33,140 nt of DNA, taken from positions 1 to 33,140 of the forward strand of contig MSJI02000012.1 in NCBI GenBank assembly GCA_001931905.2, in the 5' to 3' direction. This document shows, one piece after another, positions 1 through 10,813 of this stretch. The notes beneath the pieces are model-generated. The model saw only the letters and a program-made list of their open reading frames with translations, ran no database searches and had not been told where the DNA came from. Origin of the DNA: Cladosporium sp. IMV 00045. Its lineage: Eukaryota; Ascomycota; Dothideomycetes; Cladosporiales; Cladosporiaceae. Position 1 is the stretch's first letter; each line of letters opens with the position of its first letter. The translations under genes and the position numbers were made by a program.

Positions 1-809
1 AGCAAGAACGCCTGGAGAGACAAAGACAGCTCCCCTTCCACATGCACATCAACCTTGAGCTCCTCGAGTGCGTCTACCTCACCTGCTCTATGCTTCTCGA
101 GATTCCTCTGCTTGCCCAGGTCGGCTCCAGCCCCGACGTCCGCAAGCGTGTCATCTCCAAGTCTTACCGCCGTATGTTGGAGTACCACGAGCGCCAGATC
201 TTCACCGGTCCCCCCGAGAACACCCGCGACCACGTCATGCAGGCATCCAAGGCTCTTGCCGCTGGTGAGTGGAAGAAGGCCGCTGAGTTCATCACCTCAA
301 TAAAGATCTGGGACCTGCTGCCCAAGAAGGACGAGATCAAGCAGATGCTCGAGGCCCAGATCCAGGAGGAGGGTCTCCGCACCTACCTCTTCACCTACGC
401 TCCCTTCTACGAGACTCTCGGCACCGACCAGCTGGCCGGCATGTTCGACCTCGAGCCTCGCAAGGTCGCTTCCATCGTCAGCAAGATGATCCATCACGAG
501 GAGCTCGCCGCCGCTCTCGACCAGGTCAACTCGGCCATCATCTTCCGCAAGGGCGTCGAGCTCTCCCGTCTGCAAAGCCTGTCCCTCACCCTCAGCGACA
601 AGGCCCAGCACCTCATCGAGTCCAACGAGCGTGTGTTGGAGCAGCGCACCCAGGGCACAGCTCACGCCTTCGAGAGACAACCCCAGCGCGGCGGCCGGGG
701 AGGCGGTCGCGGCGGACGAGGCCGTGGCGGCGGTCGTGGTGGTGGAGCCCCTAGAGGAGGTGGCGGTTTCACCGGCGGCGCTCTGGGTAACGCCATCCGT
801 GCGCAGTAA
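1..809 (+). CDS. NIP1: eIF3 subunit C, C-terminal part (5' end outside window)
   Basis: This is the C-terminal part of eukaryotic translation initiation factor 3 subunit C, a core subunit of the cytosolic eIF3 complex that helps recruit the 43S pre-initiation complex to mRNA. The frame is open from base 3 to a TAA at 807-809, so the ATG at 42 is internal. The residues before it ([18 protein letters not shown]) are typical of eIF3c just ahead of its PCI domain. The PCI region follows ([19 protein letters not shown], then [20 protein letters not shown]). The protein ends in an Arg/Gly-rich tail of RGG-type repeats, encoded at about 680-765. No intron is seen in this part. The family assignment is secure; only the 5' extent is unknown. 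Confidence 0.95.
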   Translation, partial: QERLERQRQLPFHMHINLELLECVYLTCSMLLEIPLLAQVGSSPDVRKRVISKSYRRMLEYHERQIFTGPPENTRDHVMQASKALAAGEWKKAAEFITSIKIWDLLPKKDEIKQMLEAQIQEEGLRTYLFTYAPFYETLGTDQLAGMFDLEPRKVASIVSKMIHHEELAAALDQVNSAIIFRKGVELSRLQSLSLTLSDKAQHLIESNERVLEQRTQGTAHAFERQPQRGGRGGGRGGRGRGGGRGGGAPRGGGGFTGGALGNAIRAQ

Positions 810-1193
810 ACGAGAAAAGTCTAAAGCGTTATTGGTTGTGGATGACGATGGGAATACATTGGCGGCGTTGAAGGGAAAGTTGCATTGCATCATGGATGCG
901 ACGACACGGTTGTTGCAATGCTCTACCTGAACTTATGGGTGAAAAGATAGCACGCGTATGTGAATTTGTCATGTTTTTTTCCAATGAGCGATTGAGCAAT
1001 TGTAAGAGTTTTCAACGTTATTAGTTACGATTTACATGTACCCGTCTCTCACGGTTGCGGGCCTCGCAATAGAATCCCCGATGCCAGAAGACCGTGATGT
1101 AGTGCATCTTCACAAGCGGCAAGCCGAGATCGCCGAGCTGCGCTTGCTTCTCCAGCAAGCGCCTGTCTCTACCTCTTCTTCCTCTACACTTCC
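810..1193. other. Intergenic: eIF3c 3' region and upstream of next gene
   Basis: There is no convincing gene in these 384 bases. They should hold the eIF3c 3' untranslated region and the promoter and leader of the next gene. The short open frames on both strands lack recognisable motifs. Confidence 0.5.
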
Positions 1194-2183
1194 ATGCATC
1201 GCAATGTAATGTCACGAAACATAGCCAGGCGTTTCGGCGCCTACGCCAAAAACACACGAACAACAAACCAACATGCCCGCCTCTTCACTTCCTCCGCCCG
1301 CTCACGGCATCCCACCGCCGCCGAACTCTACGAGCACAACCGCGCGCACCGCGAAAGCCTAGCCTTCCTGCAAGAAGAAGAACGCCGGCACATGGTGCCC
1401 CTCACGGCGCATTTGGGGAAGTACATCAAAGTGCTGGAAGACTCGCAAAAGACCTTCGACCGCATCCCCGTGCTGCCGCAGTCGGACAACGTGCCCTCTC
1501 GCGCCAAGCAGGAAGCGCGCATAGCTCACATCCACCGCACGGCTGCCACGTTGAAGGATCGGCTGGAGCAGTTGAGATTGCATTTGGAGGATCTTGAGAG
1601 GGAACCTTACCCGACGCTTGAGGAATTGGCGGATCGGGACATCGACTGGGAATTCCAAGTCCGCGCCATGGGGCCCGAGGAGAGGAAGGATGTCCTCGCC
1701 AATTTGGAGCTGGAAGCTGCTGGGGATCGGCTTAGGATTAGTGATACGTTGCAGAGGATCAGGGCACAGCAAGGGAGGAGCAATGCGACGGTTTCGCGGG
1801 AGTCGTCTGGTGCGCGTGTGAGGGAGGCGGGTGCTGCGGCTGCTGTGTCTGGCAAGCCACTTTACATGGGTCCTGAGGAGTGGAAGGGTGAGGATGCGGA
1901 TGAGGAAGCGCAGCAGTGGTCTGGGAGCGAGAGTAGTGTGCCTTCGGGCCCGTTGCCTCGTCCGAGGCAGATGAGTATGCCTGAGGATGAGGAGAAGGCT
2001 GTGGTGAAGCGGGAGGGGAGGGTGGGCTATCTTCCTGCTGCTGGTGTTCCTGCGAATGCGGCTGAGTCTGAAAGGAGGGCTCCTGTTCCGGTTGAGCAGA
2101 GGCCGAGGGAGAGGAAGTTTGGTGATAATTTGCTGAGTTTGCAGGCGAAGCTTGAGATGGCGCTGAAGCAGGGTCGTTCTTGA
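1194..2183 (+). CDS. Hypothetical protein, probable mitochondrial, coiled coil
   Basis: A single-exon frame of 329 residues. I do not recognise the family. Residues 1-40 are rich in Arg, Ser and Thr with almost no acidic residues, and include ARLFTSSARSR, which looks like a mitochondrial presequence with an R-x-F-type cleavage region. Residues about 50-195 are strongly charged and probably helical or coiled coil (for example EEERRHMVPL, then RLEQLRLHLEDLERE). Residues about 195-300 are low-complexity and acidic, and a short conserved-looking helix closes the protein (FGDNLLSLQAKLEMALKQG). The ATG at 1194 keeps the whole presequence; the next in-frame ATG (1209) is also possible. A role in mitochondrial assembly or translation is only a guess. 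Confidence 0.7.
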   Translation: MHRNVMSRNIARRFGAYAKNTRTTNQHARLFTSSARSRHPTAAELYEHNRAHRESLAFLQEEERRHMVPLTAHLGKYIKVLEDSQKTFDRIPVLPQSDNVPSRAKQEARIAHIHRTAATLKDRLEQLRLHLEDLEREPYPTLEELADRDIDWEFQVRAMGPEERKDVLANLELEAAGDRLRISDTLQRIRAQQGRSNATVSRESSGARVREAGAAAAVSGKPLYMGPEEWKGEDADEEAQQWSGSESSVPSGPLPRPRQMSMPEDEEKAVVKREGRVGYLPAAGVPANAAESERRAPVPVEQRPRERKFGDNLLSLQAKLEMALKQGRS

Positions 2184-2582
2184 GAGGGTGGGGTCGGTTT
2201 TGGTGTTGGTTTTTGTTAGGGAGTTTTGCACGAGTATAGCTGCTGCTGGCATTGTCAGGATGGTCTCGCAGATATGATCAAGTGGTGGCTGCTGTGTGCA
2301 GTAGTGCACGAACTTTGATGATATCAATGCATTAATTTATCTCTACTTATCAGTCATGCTAGCAAAAATGATTTCCTTGTAACTTCTTAGAAGAGCTAAT
2401 GTGTACTAGAGTTCCTTTCCTAGATTATCTCATACAACTGGCTATCGAAACCGACACTGTATCATTGCAGGTACAGCGCATGCATCCTTCAGCCAAAGCT
2501 TCTTTCAGCCTCACCACCACAAAACTCCAACACCCACCCACGTCGCAGTGATGAGCCTTGGAAAAATTCCCATGATTCTGAC
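2184..2582. other. Intergenic: upstream of Zn2Cys6 gene
   Basis: These 399 bases hold the 3' region of the preceding gene and the promoter and leader of the regulator. No gene, RNA or repeat was recognised. Confidence 0.5.
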
Positions 2583-4148
2583 ATGCCAGGCGCCCCAACC
2601 GGCAAGGGCTGCGATGCATGTCGCAAGCAGAAAAAGAAATGCGACCTTTCTCGCCCAGCCTGTTCGCGCTGCCAACGCTTGAAGATCCCATGCATAGGCG
2701 TAGGCACCAAGCGATACAAATGGACGACGATCGAAACGACGGACAGGACTCAAACACGCATCTCCGTCAGTCCAGGCGTGGAGCAAACCTCATCATCATC
2801 TTCACCAAAATCATCAACATCGCCACCAGACAGATCCCCCTCCCGCCAAATCAGCCGCAGCCCATCCAACAGCCAAACAGTCCTGACATCAACTCTAATC
2901 GACAAGGCTCACCTCACGATAACCTCGGACCTGCGCTACAACCTCACCTGGGCGTACGGGACTTTCATCCAAGAAGTCCCTCGACGGCTTGGGAGTAATG
3001 CCGCGCTCGACGCTGCCGCGACGTCGCTGGCGCTGTCGCATGTGAGGTATTCTCTTGGGAGGAGAGATGTCACACCTGCTGAGATCACGGCTTATGGGCA
3101 TGCTTTGAGTGTATTGAGGGGGTGTTTGGATGACAAGAGGGTGGCTAGAGAGAGTAATACGCTCTGTGCGATTATGTTGCTTTTGGTTGTTCAGGTGAGT
3201 GAGAGAGTGTTTGGATGTTGTATGCTCTATGTGGTCATGCGAGCTGATTATTATTGCTAGCAATTCGTCGGAGTCAATGGGAATAGGTTCACGGGGCACG
3301 GTGAGGGTGCTGCTATTATATTGAAGGCGAAGGGGGTTGGGTATAAGCCTAACGATGAGTTTGAGAGGGTGCTACTCTCCACGTTGAGAGGGCCGTTGGT
3401 ATGATCAGACGATTCTCAGTGTGATCCTAGTATCTTCTCAGACTGACAACCTGCCCAGCTCTTCGAAGGCCTCTTCAACCCCAAAATCAATTTCACAGAC
3501 GAGGAGTGGGCCTCCCTAGTCACCGACCACATGTCCAAAGGCTCACCATCTGAAGTCGACCGTCTAATCGCTTCCTGGGCCCACTTCCCAAAACTCACAG
3601 CAGCAGCTCGACAAGCCTCGCAGTGGAAATCAAGAACGGGCACAGACGAGTTCAAAGACGTGCTCAAAGACTGCTGGGAGCTCTACGCCGCGCAGCTGCA
3701 ACTCCTGAACACCTGGCGGAACACCTACCGGCGGTCATGCGAGCACGTCAGCAACACCACCGGAGGCGACACGAAGTCAGCCGCCCGCGCGACCTACCTG
3801 TCCGCTTTCAACCAGCGCATCTACAGCATGGCCCTCTTCAACGTCTCCTACCTCAACTGCCTCATCCGCGCCATGCTGCCTGCAGAAGCCGGCGGGACGT
3901 TGCGCAGAGAAGCATTTGGGTACAACCGCGAGATCGTCACGCTCGCGCACGAGGCTATGGGTTACAGGCCGCTGGGCTCGGCTTTCATGCCGATGTGTTT
4001 GATGGTGGCTTGGTTCACGCCGGAGGATGAGGAGATGGGGGTTGAGATTGAGGCACTTTGGGCGGTTTATTGTGCTGATTTCCCATCGGCGAGGGATGTT
4101 AGGTTGGAGAGGAATTTGGAGGGGTGTGGGTTTTTGAAGGCTGGTTGA
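2583..4148 (+). CDS. Zn2Cys6 fungal transcription factor
   Basis: A nuclear DNA-binding regulator of the fungal binuclear zinc cluster class. My model is join(2583..3194, 3261..3398, 3459..4148), 479 residues, both introns phase 0. Intron 1 is 3195-3260 (GTGAGT...CTAG, CTGAT branch point) and intron 2 is 3399-3458 (GTATGA...CCCAG, CTGAC branch point). The zinc cluster is at residues 10-37, with Cys 10, 13, 20, 27, 30 and 37 in exact CX2CX6CX6CX2CX6C spacing, followed by a basic linker. Residues about 45-105 are Ser/Pro/Thr-rich. The rest is helical and resembles the fungal-specific transcription factor domain 2 type; exon 2 adds the family-like stretch QFVGVNGNRFTGHGEGAA. The target genes cannot be told from the sequence, and no biosynthetic genes lie next to it. 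Confidence 0.9.
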
Positions 4149-4469
4149 AAAGACTGAGTTGTCTTTTGAAGTTGTGCGCTTTGTACATTTTCCTTCTCCT
4201 CTTCGATCGTATTAAAGGTGAGGCGTCTCTGATACAGGGAACTGAATTCATATATACCTAATCATCTGTGAACCGTTTGATCACCATCTCTCTCCCACTC
4301 TCCACACAAAGAAAGTGGGGTGCTCAGCCCGCATGACGAACGTCGCCGCTTGCTGCCTTTGGCGGGCTTTGGGCTTGGAAGTTGACTGCTGCGCCTTGTC
4401 TAGAACCTCTCTCGCATTTCCTTCCTATATGTATCCCTAACCCTCATACGCAACGAAATCCTCGCAAAC
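4149..4469. other. Intergenic: upstream of DID2
   Basis: A 321-base spacer that should contain the 3' end of the regulator transcript and the DID2 promoter. Nothing specific was recognised. Confidence 0.5.
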
Positions 4470-5325
4470 ATGTCTGGTCTGGAGAAAGCCCTGTTCAATC
4501 TCAAGGTATGCCTGTGCGCCCGTTTGGTATTTGCGTCTACGATTATGAGAAGAGCCGACTGACTGACACATCTCTGCCCTGCTATCTAGTTTACCGCAAA
4601 GCAACTCAACCGACAAGCAGCGAAAGCAGGAAAGGATGAGCAGGCCGAGAGAGCGAAATTGAAGAAGGTACGCTCCTTGCCCTCGTACTTCAAACACCGA
4701 ACGCATCCGCGATCATGCAGAGAGAGAGAGACCGAACGCTGATACGGCCTTGCAACCGTCCTAGGCAATCCAACAAGGCCACGCCGATATTGCGAAAATT
4801 TACGCACAAAACGCAATCCGCAAGCAAAATGAGAAGCTGAACCTACTCCGTCTGGGCTCGCGGATCGACGCCGTGAGCTCGCGCGTGCAGACTGCCGTGA
4901 CGATGCGCTCGGTCACGGGGAGCATGGCGAATGTGGTCAAGGGGATGGATGGGGCGATGAAGAGTATGGATTTGGAGAAGGTGAGGAAATATGCATTCCC
5001 TGTGTTGTGAACGAAAGAGGAACACATCACTGATACGATTCCGGAAACACAGATCAGCGCGGTCATGGACCGCTTCGAGACGCAATTCGAAGACCTCGAC
5101 GTCGCGACTGGATACTACGAGAACGCGACGTCGTCCGCCACGGCGGTCGCGACGCCGCAGGACGATGTGGATAAGCTGATGGGTCAGGTGGCGGACGAGG
5201 CGGGCGTGGAGTTGTCCCAGGAGATGAATTCGGCTACGCCTGCGAAGAATATTGCTGCGCAGCAGCCGGAGGAGGAGAGGGAGGATAAATTGGGTGAGAG
5301 GTTGAGGGCGCTGAGGGCGACGTGA
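4470..5325 (+). CDS. DID2: ESCRT-III-associated protein Did2/CHMP1
   Basis: A Snf7-family protein of the ESCRT-III group that acts at endosomes. In yeast, Did2 recruits and stimulates the Vps4 ATPase to disassemble ESCRT-III during multivesicular body sorting. The model is join(4470..4505, 4590..4667, 4765..4980, 5053..5325), 200 residues, close to the usual CHMP1 length. All introns are phase 0 (84, 97 and 72 nt). The N-terminus [20 protein letters not shown] and the central [19 protein letters not shown] are highly typical. The C-terminus (about 187-200, [14 protein letters not shown]) fits the MIM1 pattern [DE]xxLxxRLxxL[KR], which binds the MIT domain of Vps4. The 12-codon first exon is easily missed by open-frame scans. 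The assignment is very secure. Confidence 0.95.
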
Positions 5326-6217
5326 GGTGGGAGTGTTGAGAGAATTTTTGTTGCTGATCACATATGATGGGGAAAAGATGGCGTTCTGGCGCAGTTGGTG
5401 TTTATAACCCTGGGTATTGCTGCATTGAGGTATTCTTGAATTAAAGACATTACTATACTATACACATTCGGGAGACGACTCTCCTGTTATCTCGGCGTCT
5501 GCCTCCGATGATGACTTGGACATAACACGAATCACATGTTCTGGGCGTAGTTGAGCCGGCGACTAACTCCTAGCATATCGCGATGATGCTGGCATCAGCT
5601 AAGGCATTCATGGCAGTTGGTACGTTGGCATAACCCAAAGCAAGACCGAGCGCACGCCATCACCAATCAAGATGGTGTACGATAACTTCAACCTGATCCG
5701 CCTCGTCAGCTAGACCCATCGGCAGCAAGCTCCCCGAAACCTGGAAGGTGAGGCTTGGCTGGCAGTTGCTTTGGACTGCGACATCCCCTTGCTTCGAAAG
5801 GAAAGCGTGCAAAATAACAACGTGAGTCGGGCTGGTGAGTGATGGCTAATTCTCTGGCATCTCCATGGCTGTCATGCACAACCGTCAACCAGAATAATGC
5901 GTAAGTGTCATTCTCTTCTAGAAGCAGCCAATTGCACACTATACTTCGACGCTTGACTACTGCACAGCCTCGCATCATCGACCATCCGACGCCACCTGAG
6001 GCGCTGCCGCGATGCGCTAGTCAGGCAAATCTCCACCCTGACGCAGCTTAACCGGCCTTGACCCAAGCTTATTGCCTTCCAAGGCCCTCTAGCCCGAGCC
6101 CTCGCTCCATATAACCCCAATCTCTCCACGATCCCATTAGCTCCCTTCTTCTCTCTCTCTCTCTCCTTCTACTCAACACGCCCGGTTGCCGCCAGCTACC
6201 GTTACGCCTATACTTCG
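5326..6217. other. Intergenic: DID2 3' region and exchanger promoter
   Basis: These 892 bases show no convincing coding frame. The last 75 bases contain a pyrimidine tract and should be the leader of the exchanger gene. Untranslated exons cannot be excluded. Confidence 0.45.
6143..6170 (+). promoter_or_regulatory. CT-rich tract upstream of exchanger gene
   Basis: An almost pure pyrimidine run with about eight CT dinucleotide repeats, ending 47 bases before the exchanger ATG. Such CT-rich boxes are common near transcription starts of filamentous fungal genes. The promoter role is inferred from position only. Confidence 0.45.
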
Positions 6218-8772
6218 ATGGGAAAAACCTCTGACCAACTTTCAGACAAACTCCGTTCCGTGGCGAGACAAAATCGCTACAACCCACGGGAATCTGGCGG
6301 AGACACGACCGGAGGCGCAAATCTGTCTACCTACGACCAATCCGAACACTCTTCCACACTTCGCAACTCTGGCGGGCTAAACGAGCAACATGGGGTCGGC
6401 CACCCTTCAACTAAGCGCGGCCTTCGTGGCGATGGGGACCATCCGGGACGAGACGACAGATCTGGTGATCAGGCAGCAACGCGTCAACGCGCCCAGAACC
6501 AGACCTCTCAGACATCGCACCATGCTTCAACTTCACCCCAGGTCAAATCCGAAGTTGCGGGCCATGGAAATTCCTCCCTAGAATCTGCCGAAGGCGTCGA
6601 CGACGGCGCCACGGCAAACAAACCTCCTATGACTACTCGTACCATCCAGGCTTGCAAGCGCTTTGTGATCCACACTAAGAATGCCATCTGCCACAGCTGG
6701 GTCAACGTTCTACTCATCTTCGTGCCGATTGGTATCGCGGCCGAGGCTGCCCACTTAAGCCCGACCATCATCTTCGCATTGAACGCAGTTGCCATCGTTC
6801 CGCTTGCTGGCTTGCTCAGCCACGCCACCGAAAGCGTGGCCAGCAGGCTGGGCGACAGCTTGGGTGCACTCCTCAATGTCACTTTTGGCAATGCTGTAGA
6901 GCTTATCATCTTCATCATCGCTCTGGTCAAGAATGAGATCCGCATCGTACAAGCTTCTCTCCTTGGCTCCATCTTGGCCAATTTGCTTCTCATCCTTGGC
7001 ATGGCTTTCCTTCTTGGTGGCCTGAGGTATAGAGAGCAGATCTACAACAGCACCGTCACTCAGATGAGTGCTTGCTTGTTGAGTTTGAGTGTCATGAGTC
7101 TCTTGCTACCTGTAAGTGTATCCTTCCTGTCAATTGCCATTTGAAGCCCTACTGACCGATGTGTTAGACTGCCTTCCATGCATCCTTCAAGGAGGAAAAT
7201 GCAAGTGAAGCCAACACTGCTGTCCTGGCTGTGAGCCGTGGTACCAGTGTGGTACTACTTATCGTCTACGGCCTCTACCTGCTCTTCCAACTCAAGTCGC
7301 ACGCCTACCTATACGAGAGCACGCCACAGCAAATCATCGATGAAGAGTCTCACCCTGGTGTCTTGGCCGACATGCTTGACTCTTCTTCGTCATCGGACTC
7401 TTCTAGCAGCAGCTCGAGCTCTGATTCCGATACCTCCAACGACTCCAGATCCATCCGCAAGACCCGCAAGCGCATTCAGCGCATGATCAAGAATCGCCGT
7501 CATCGCAAGTCAAGCGCCAGCACGACTTCCCCGTCGAACTCAGCACTTAGCTCTGCAGCCGTCACAATCGATCGTCGAGACAGCACTTGGGAGCATGCGA
7601 TCGTCAGCGAGGAACCCTCTCGTCGTCACTCGATCAGCAGACCAGGTACTTCCCACGACGGTGATCACGTCGATGCTGATGTCGAAGCCGGTCGTAACAA
7701 CACAACTCGTGTTCGCGACTTTGGCGATGTAAACGGCGGCGAACTCGCCAAATCGCTTGAAAAGAGGTCTCGCAAGAAGAGCAAGAAGCACAGCCAGAAA
7801 CGTCGCCAACAGGACAAGGAAGACGCCGCTGTGCTCAACGAGAAACCGCCAATGAAGCAGGTCGAGGCCGTGCGAAGCAACAGCGACGCGCGCCTCGGCT
7901 TTGCTGAGAATGTGGACGTCGCAGAAAGTCAGCCAGTGAGTGACTTGCCGGTTGGGAGACGCCCGTTTAACATGCGAGGCATTTCTTCCCGCGCACCTGC
8001 ATTCCGTCCTGGCTTGACGAAGATGCTTTCGAACAACGTCTTCGCGACGCCACCTCCTCCCGCTTCGCCTTCGCAGATACCGGTACCGACTTTCCGCGGT
8101 CGTCCAGCCATCAGACGTACGAGCTCACTCCCGGATCGCCTCAATCGTCAGCAGCAAGCGCCACCTGCCTCGGTCACAGCACCCACATCCGTTAACAGCG
8201 AGCCTCTGCCGCCATTTCAACCTCAGTCTTCCATGGAGGATGACGAGGACTCGGAAACCAGCGATGGAAAACTCCGCATGTCTCGTACTGCTGCCATCGT
8301 CATGCTCTTGCTTTCCACTGCTCTGGTTGCTGTCTGCGCCGAATTCCTCGTCGACGCCATCCCTGAGATGATCGACGACTCTCCCGTCAGCCAAGCCTTC
8401 ATCGGTCTCATCATCCTCCCCATCGTCGGCAACGCAGCCGAGCACGTCACAGCCGTGACCGTCGCGGGCAAGAACAAAATGGACCTGGCCATCGGCGTCG
8501 CCGTCGGCTCCAGCATCCAGATCGCCCTCTTCGTCACCCCCGTCGTCGTCCTCCTCGGCTGGATCCTTAACACGGACATGAGCTTGTACTTTAACCTGTT
8601 CGAAACCATCAGCTTGTTCGCCACGGCTTTCGTCGTCAACTTCCTCGTTCTTGACGGCAGGAGCAATTATCTTGAGGGCAGCTTGCTTATTGCTGCGTAT
8701 GTGATTATTGCGGTGGGAGCGTTCTATTACCCTGGTGAGGATGTGCAGAGTGCTGTTGGTGGTGGCGCTTAG
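6218..8772 (+). CDS. VCX1: Vacuolar-type Ca2+/H+ exchanger (Vcx1/CAX family)
   Basis: A cation/proton antiporter of the CaCA superfamily, expected to move Ca2+ into the vacuole in exchange for H+. The model is join(6218..7111, 7168..8772), 832 residues; the phase-0 intron 7112-7167 (56 nt) interrupts LLP|TAFHASF. The two inverted alpha-repeat motifs are present: GNAVE at residues 224-228, within SRLGDSLGALLNVTFGNAVE, and GNAAEH at 719-724. About five hydrophobic segments follow residue 160 and a second group spans about 690-828. Yeast Vcx1 is about 411 residues; the excess is an N-terminal hydrophilic region of about 155 residues and a loop of roughly 340 residues (about 345-685) with a Ser/Asp run and basic patches. 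The ATG at 6218 is the first after the CT tract. Substrate is inferred from family. Confidence 0.9.
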
Positions 8773-9604
8773 TGGGGCTACGAGTGGCGTGGTGTGGGAC
8801 ATGGTTGAGGAAGGGGATGAGTTTGCGGCTTGGAGGTGTGTAGCTTTGCTATTCGCGAGGTGATGAACACGTTTGGGACGTTATGGAATGCTCTGAAGGC
8901 CAGCAATAGGAACGGCCGAATCGGAGTGTTAGAACATTGGTATTTGGTTTTGGTTTTGATGTTCGATCCGGGTATTGTTCACGTACACGCTTGGGCAGCT
9001 TTCGCGGGCTTTGAGCAAGAGCGAAAAAGTACATAGGTTACATCAGGTAATGAAGCAAATATTTTTGGAACGCCCTTGTGGCGAGATTGATGGAAATTCC
9101 TCTGAGTGAGTGTTCGTGAACGATCGATTTTTCCCAGTTATGAATGGCGCACTGGCGATGTGAACCCGAATACCATCATTGACAAGATCGTTGACTGTCT
9201 CCACGCTCTCTGTGGCAATTACTGAGCATCGGAAGTCACCCTTCTTGCTGTTGTTATGATGGACACTAAACGATCGTTTATAGGTCACTGGAGGAATTCA
9301 TCCTTAGCAACGCCCTAGACGAACACAGGTCGTGCCTTCCTCACGATCGTTCCTTCCTCAATTACCACCATCGGCAATTCCCGTAACGCACAGTGGCAAT
9401 ATCTTATTTGTTTTCTTCTGTCACAACTCTCCCTTGTTCCCCATTCACCCACCTCGCACACAGCTAAGTACACCCTGTCCCTTTTTGCGCGTTCCAACAA
9501 CTGACTGCACTTAGTATGCCACCGCCAAAGTCTTTCGTCGCACCTCAGATGACAAGCAACCAAGACAAAACAAAGAAACAAAAGTCCATCGGTCCCGGCA
9601 GATG

Positions 9605-9784
9605 GATAAGCGAGAACATGAGAGCGAAATTCCAAAAACGCTCATACGTTCAAGTTGCCTTCGCGCTGGGTTCCGCATGACAAACAAGCACACCATCAAA
9701 CCCCTGCGTTGGACAAGCGAGCACAAGGGAAAAAACTCTCGAAAACTCCCGTGTTTGCTTTGCCTTCGCGCTGGGTTCTGATGA
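9605..9784. repeat. Imperfect direct repeat, period about 105 bases
   Basis: Two diverged copies start near 9605 (GATAAGCGAG) and 9712 (GACAAGCGAG). Both contain the identical 18-mer TTGCCTTCGCGCTGGGTT, at 9655-9672 and 9760-9777. The interval is 105-107 bases. A short inverted pair (AAAACTCTC near 9732, GAGAGTTTT at 9801) overlaps the second copy. This could be an old duplication or a transposon relic. No coding capacity is evident. Confidence 0.6.
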
Positions 9785-10042
9785 GTGTAAAACCAAGACT
9801 GAGAGTTTTCTAGCTCGAGGCCGGGACACGATGCGAGCGATTCTGGGCTGGTCCGATGGGTATCATTTCATCGAAGTCGGATCATATCCATGCGAGCGCA
9901 TGTGACTGAATTGGGTCACGAGTTCTCTCATGCCTAGAAGGCGCTTTGCTGTAGCCCTCGCTGATCCGTTGGGGTCTTGACTAGATCCAAAACCTAAAAC
10001 AGAACTGACGGACTTTGAGCGTTCATCAGCTGGTGCAGCAGA

Positions 10043-10388
10043 CGTGCCCGAAGAGCAGTTCAAAAGTAAGAGGTAGCCTCATCCTGCTTCTGCGGCTGAG
10101 CTGATCTTGTAGTTGTCTGAACGAGGACATATCTGAAGAGCAGTTCTAAAGCACCTAGGCAGCCTCGTTCTGCCTGTACGGCTGAGCTGCTCCTTGGATT
10201 GTCTTTTATTGAACATACCCAAAGAGTGCCAGGTTTGGGTGCATCAAGCCAGCTGTGCTTTGATTGTGTATCCCACCCGCTCTCGGATTGTCTTTTCTTG
10301 ACGTATCTGAAGAGCATCGGGTCAAGGTACACAAAGCCAGTTGCGCTTTGGCCGTGCATCTTACCTGCTCTCGGGCCGTCATGATGTG
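10043..10388. repeat. Degenerate tandem repeat, about four 85-89 base units
   Basis: Four diverged units in tandem. The landmark GAAGAGCAG or its variant begins at 10050, 10135, 10220 (CAAAGAGTG) and 10309 (GAAGAGCAT), giving steps of 85, 85 and 89 bases. Units 1 and 2 share GGCTGAGCTG, and units 2 to 4 share forms of GGATTGTCTTTTCTTGA and GCTCTCGG. The period is not a multiple of three, so it is unlikely to be a protein repeat. It looks like an old minisatellite or part of a decayed element. Confidence 0.65.
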
Positions 10389-10813
10389 GACATCGGCATT
10401 TCATTGCACTCAGAAGCCTGAAGTGAGCGCGATCTCAAAACGCTTTCTACGTGGGTGTGGGTTGCTGCTGCTCTGTCGATGGACGCATCAAACTTTTGGT
10501 TTGGCGAAGCAAGTGGAGGGAGAAATGGGTCAAGTGTGGACTTGAGTTGAGGTGTGGACATGCCACTTGGTTTGGCTCCTGTATTTTATCGTCACACCAC
10601 ATGCGTTTGTTGTCCCTCACATTTCCTTTCCTCTCCAGTGACATCCTCATCAGAGCTGACATGAAGCTAATCCTCTTATAGCCAGCTGCAGAGTGGCTTA
10701 TCACCACAGCCTCACGGCCCAGCGCTCAAGCTCTCAGCCTGTTCTCGTATAATCCAGGAGAAGATCATCCCATATCATGACCAAAGAACAAATTTGCATG
10801 CTGCTTTTGCATC

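Larger units (their letters stand above)
8773..10813. other. Long gene-poor stretch with decayed repeats
   Basis: About 2 kb between the exchanger and the ankyrin gene. The first part is exchanger 3' region. I find no open frame with recognisable motifs or convincing splice structure. It contains two degenerate direct-repeat areas, entered separately. The last few hundred bases should be the ankyrin gene promoter. Confidence 0.5.

Noticed and set aside
297..893. A 198-codon frame antisense to eIF3c
   Set aside because: Its composition simply mirrors the eIF3c codons and RGG tail.
1359..2327. A 322-codon frame on the minus strand
   Set aside because: It is antisense to the hypothetical mitochondrial protein, has Arg/Pro/Leu-biased composition and no motif. 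It is a codon-bias shadow.
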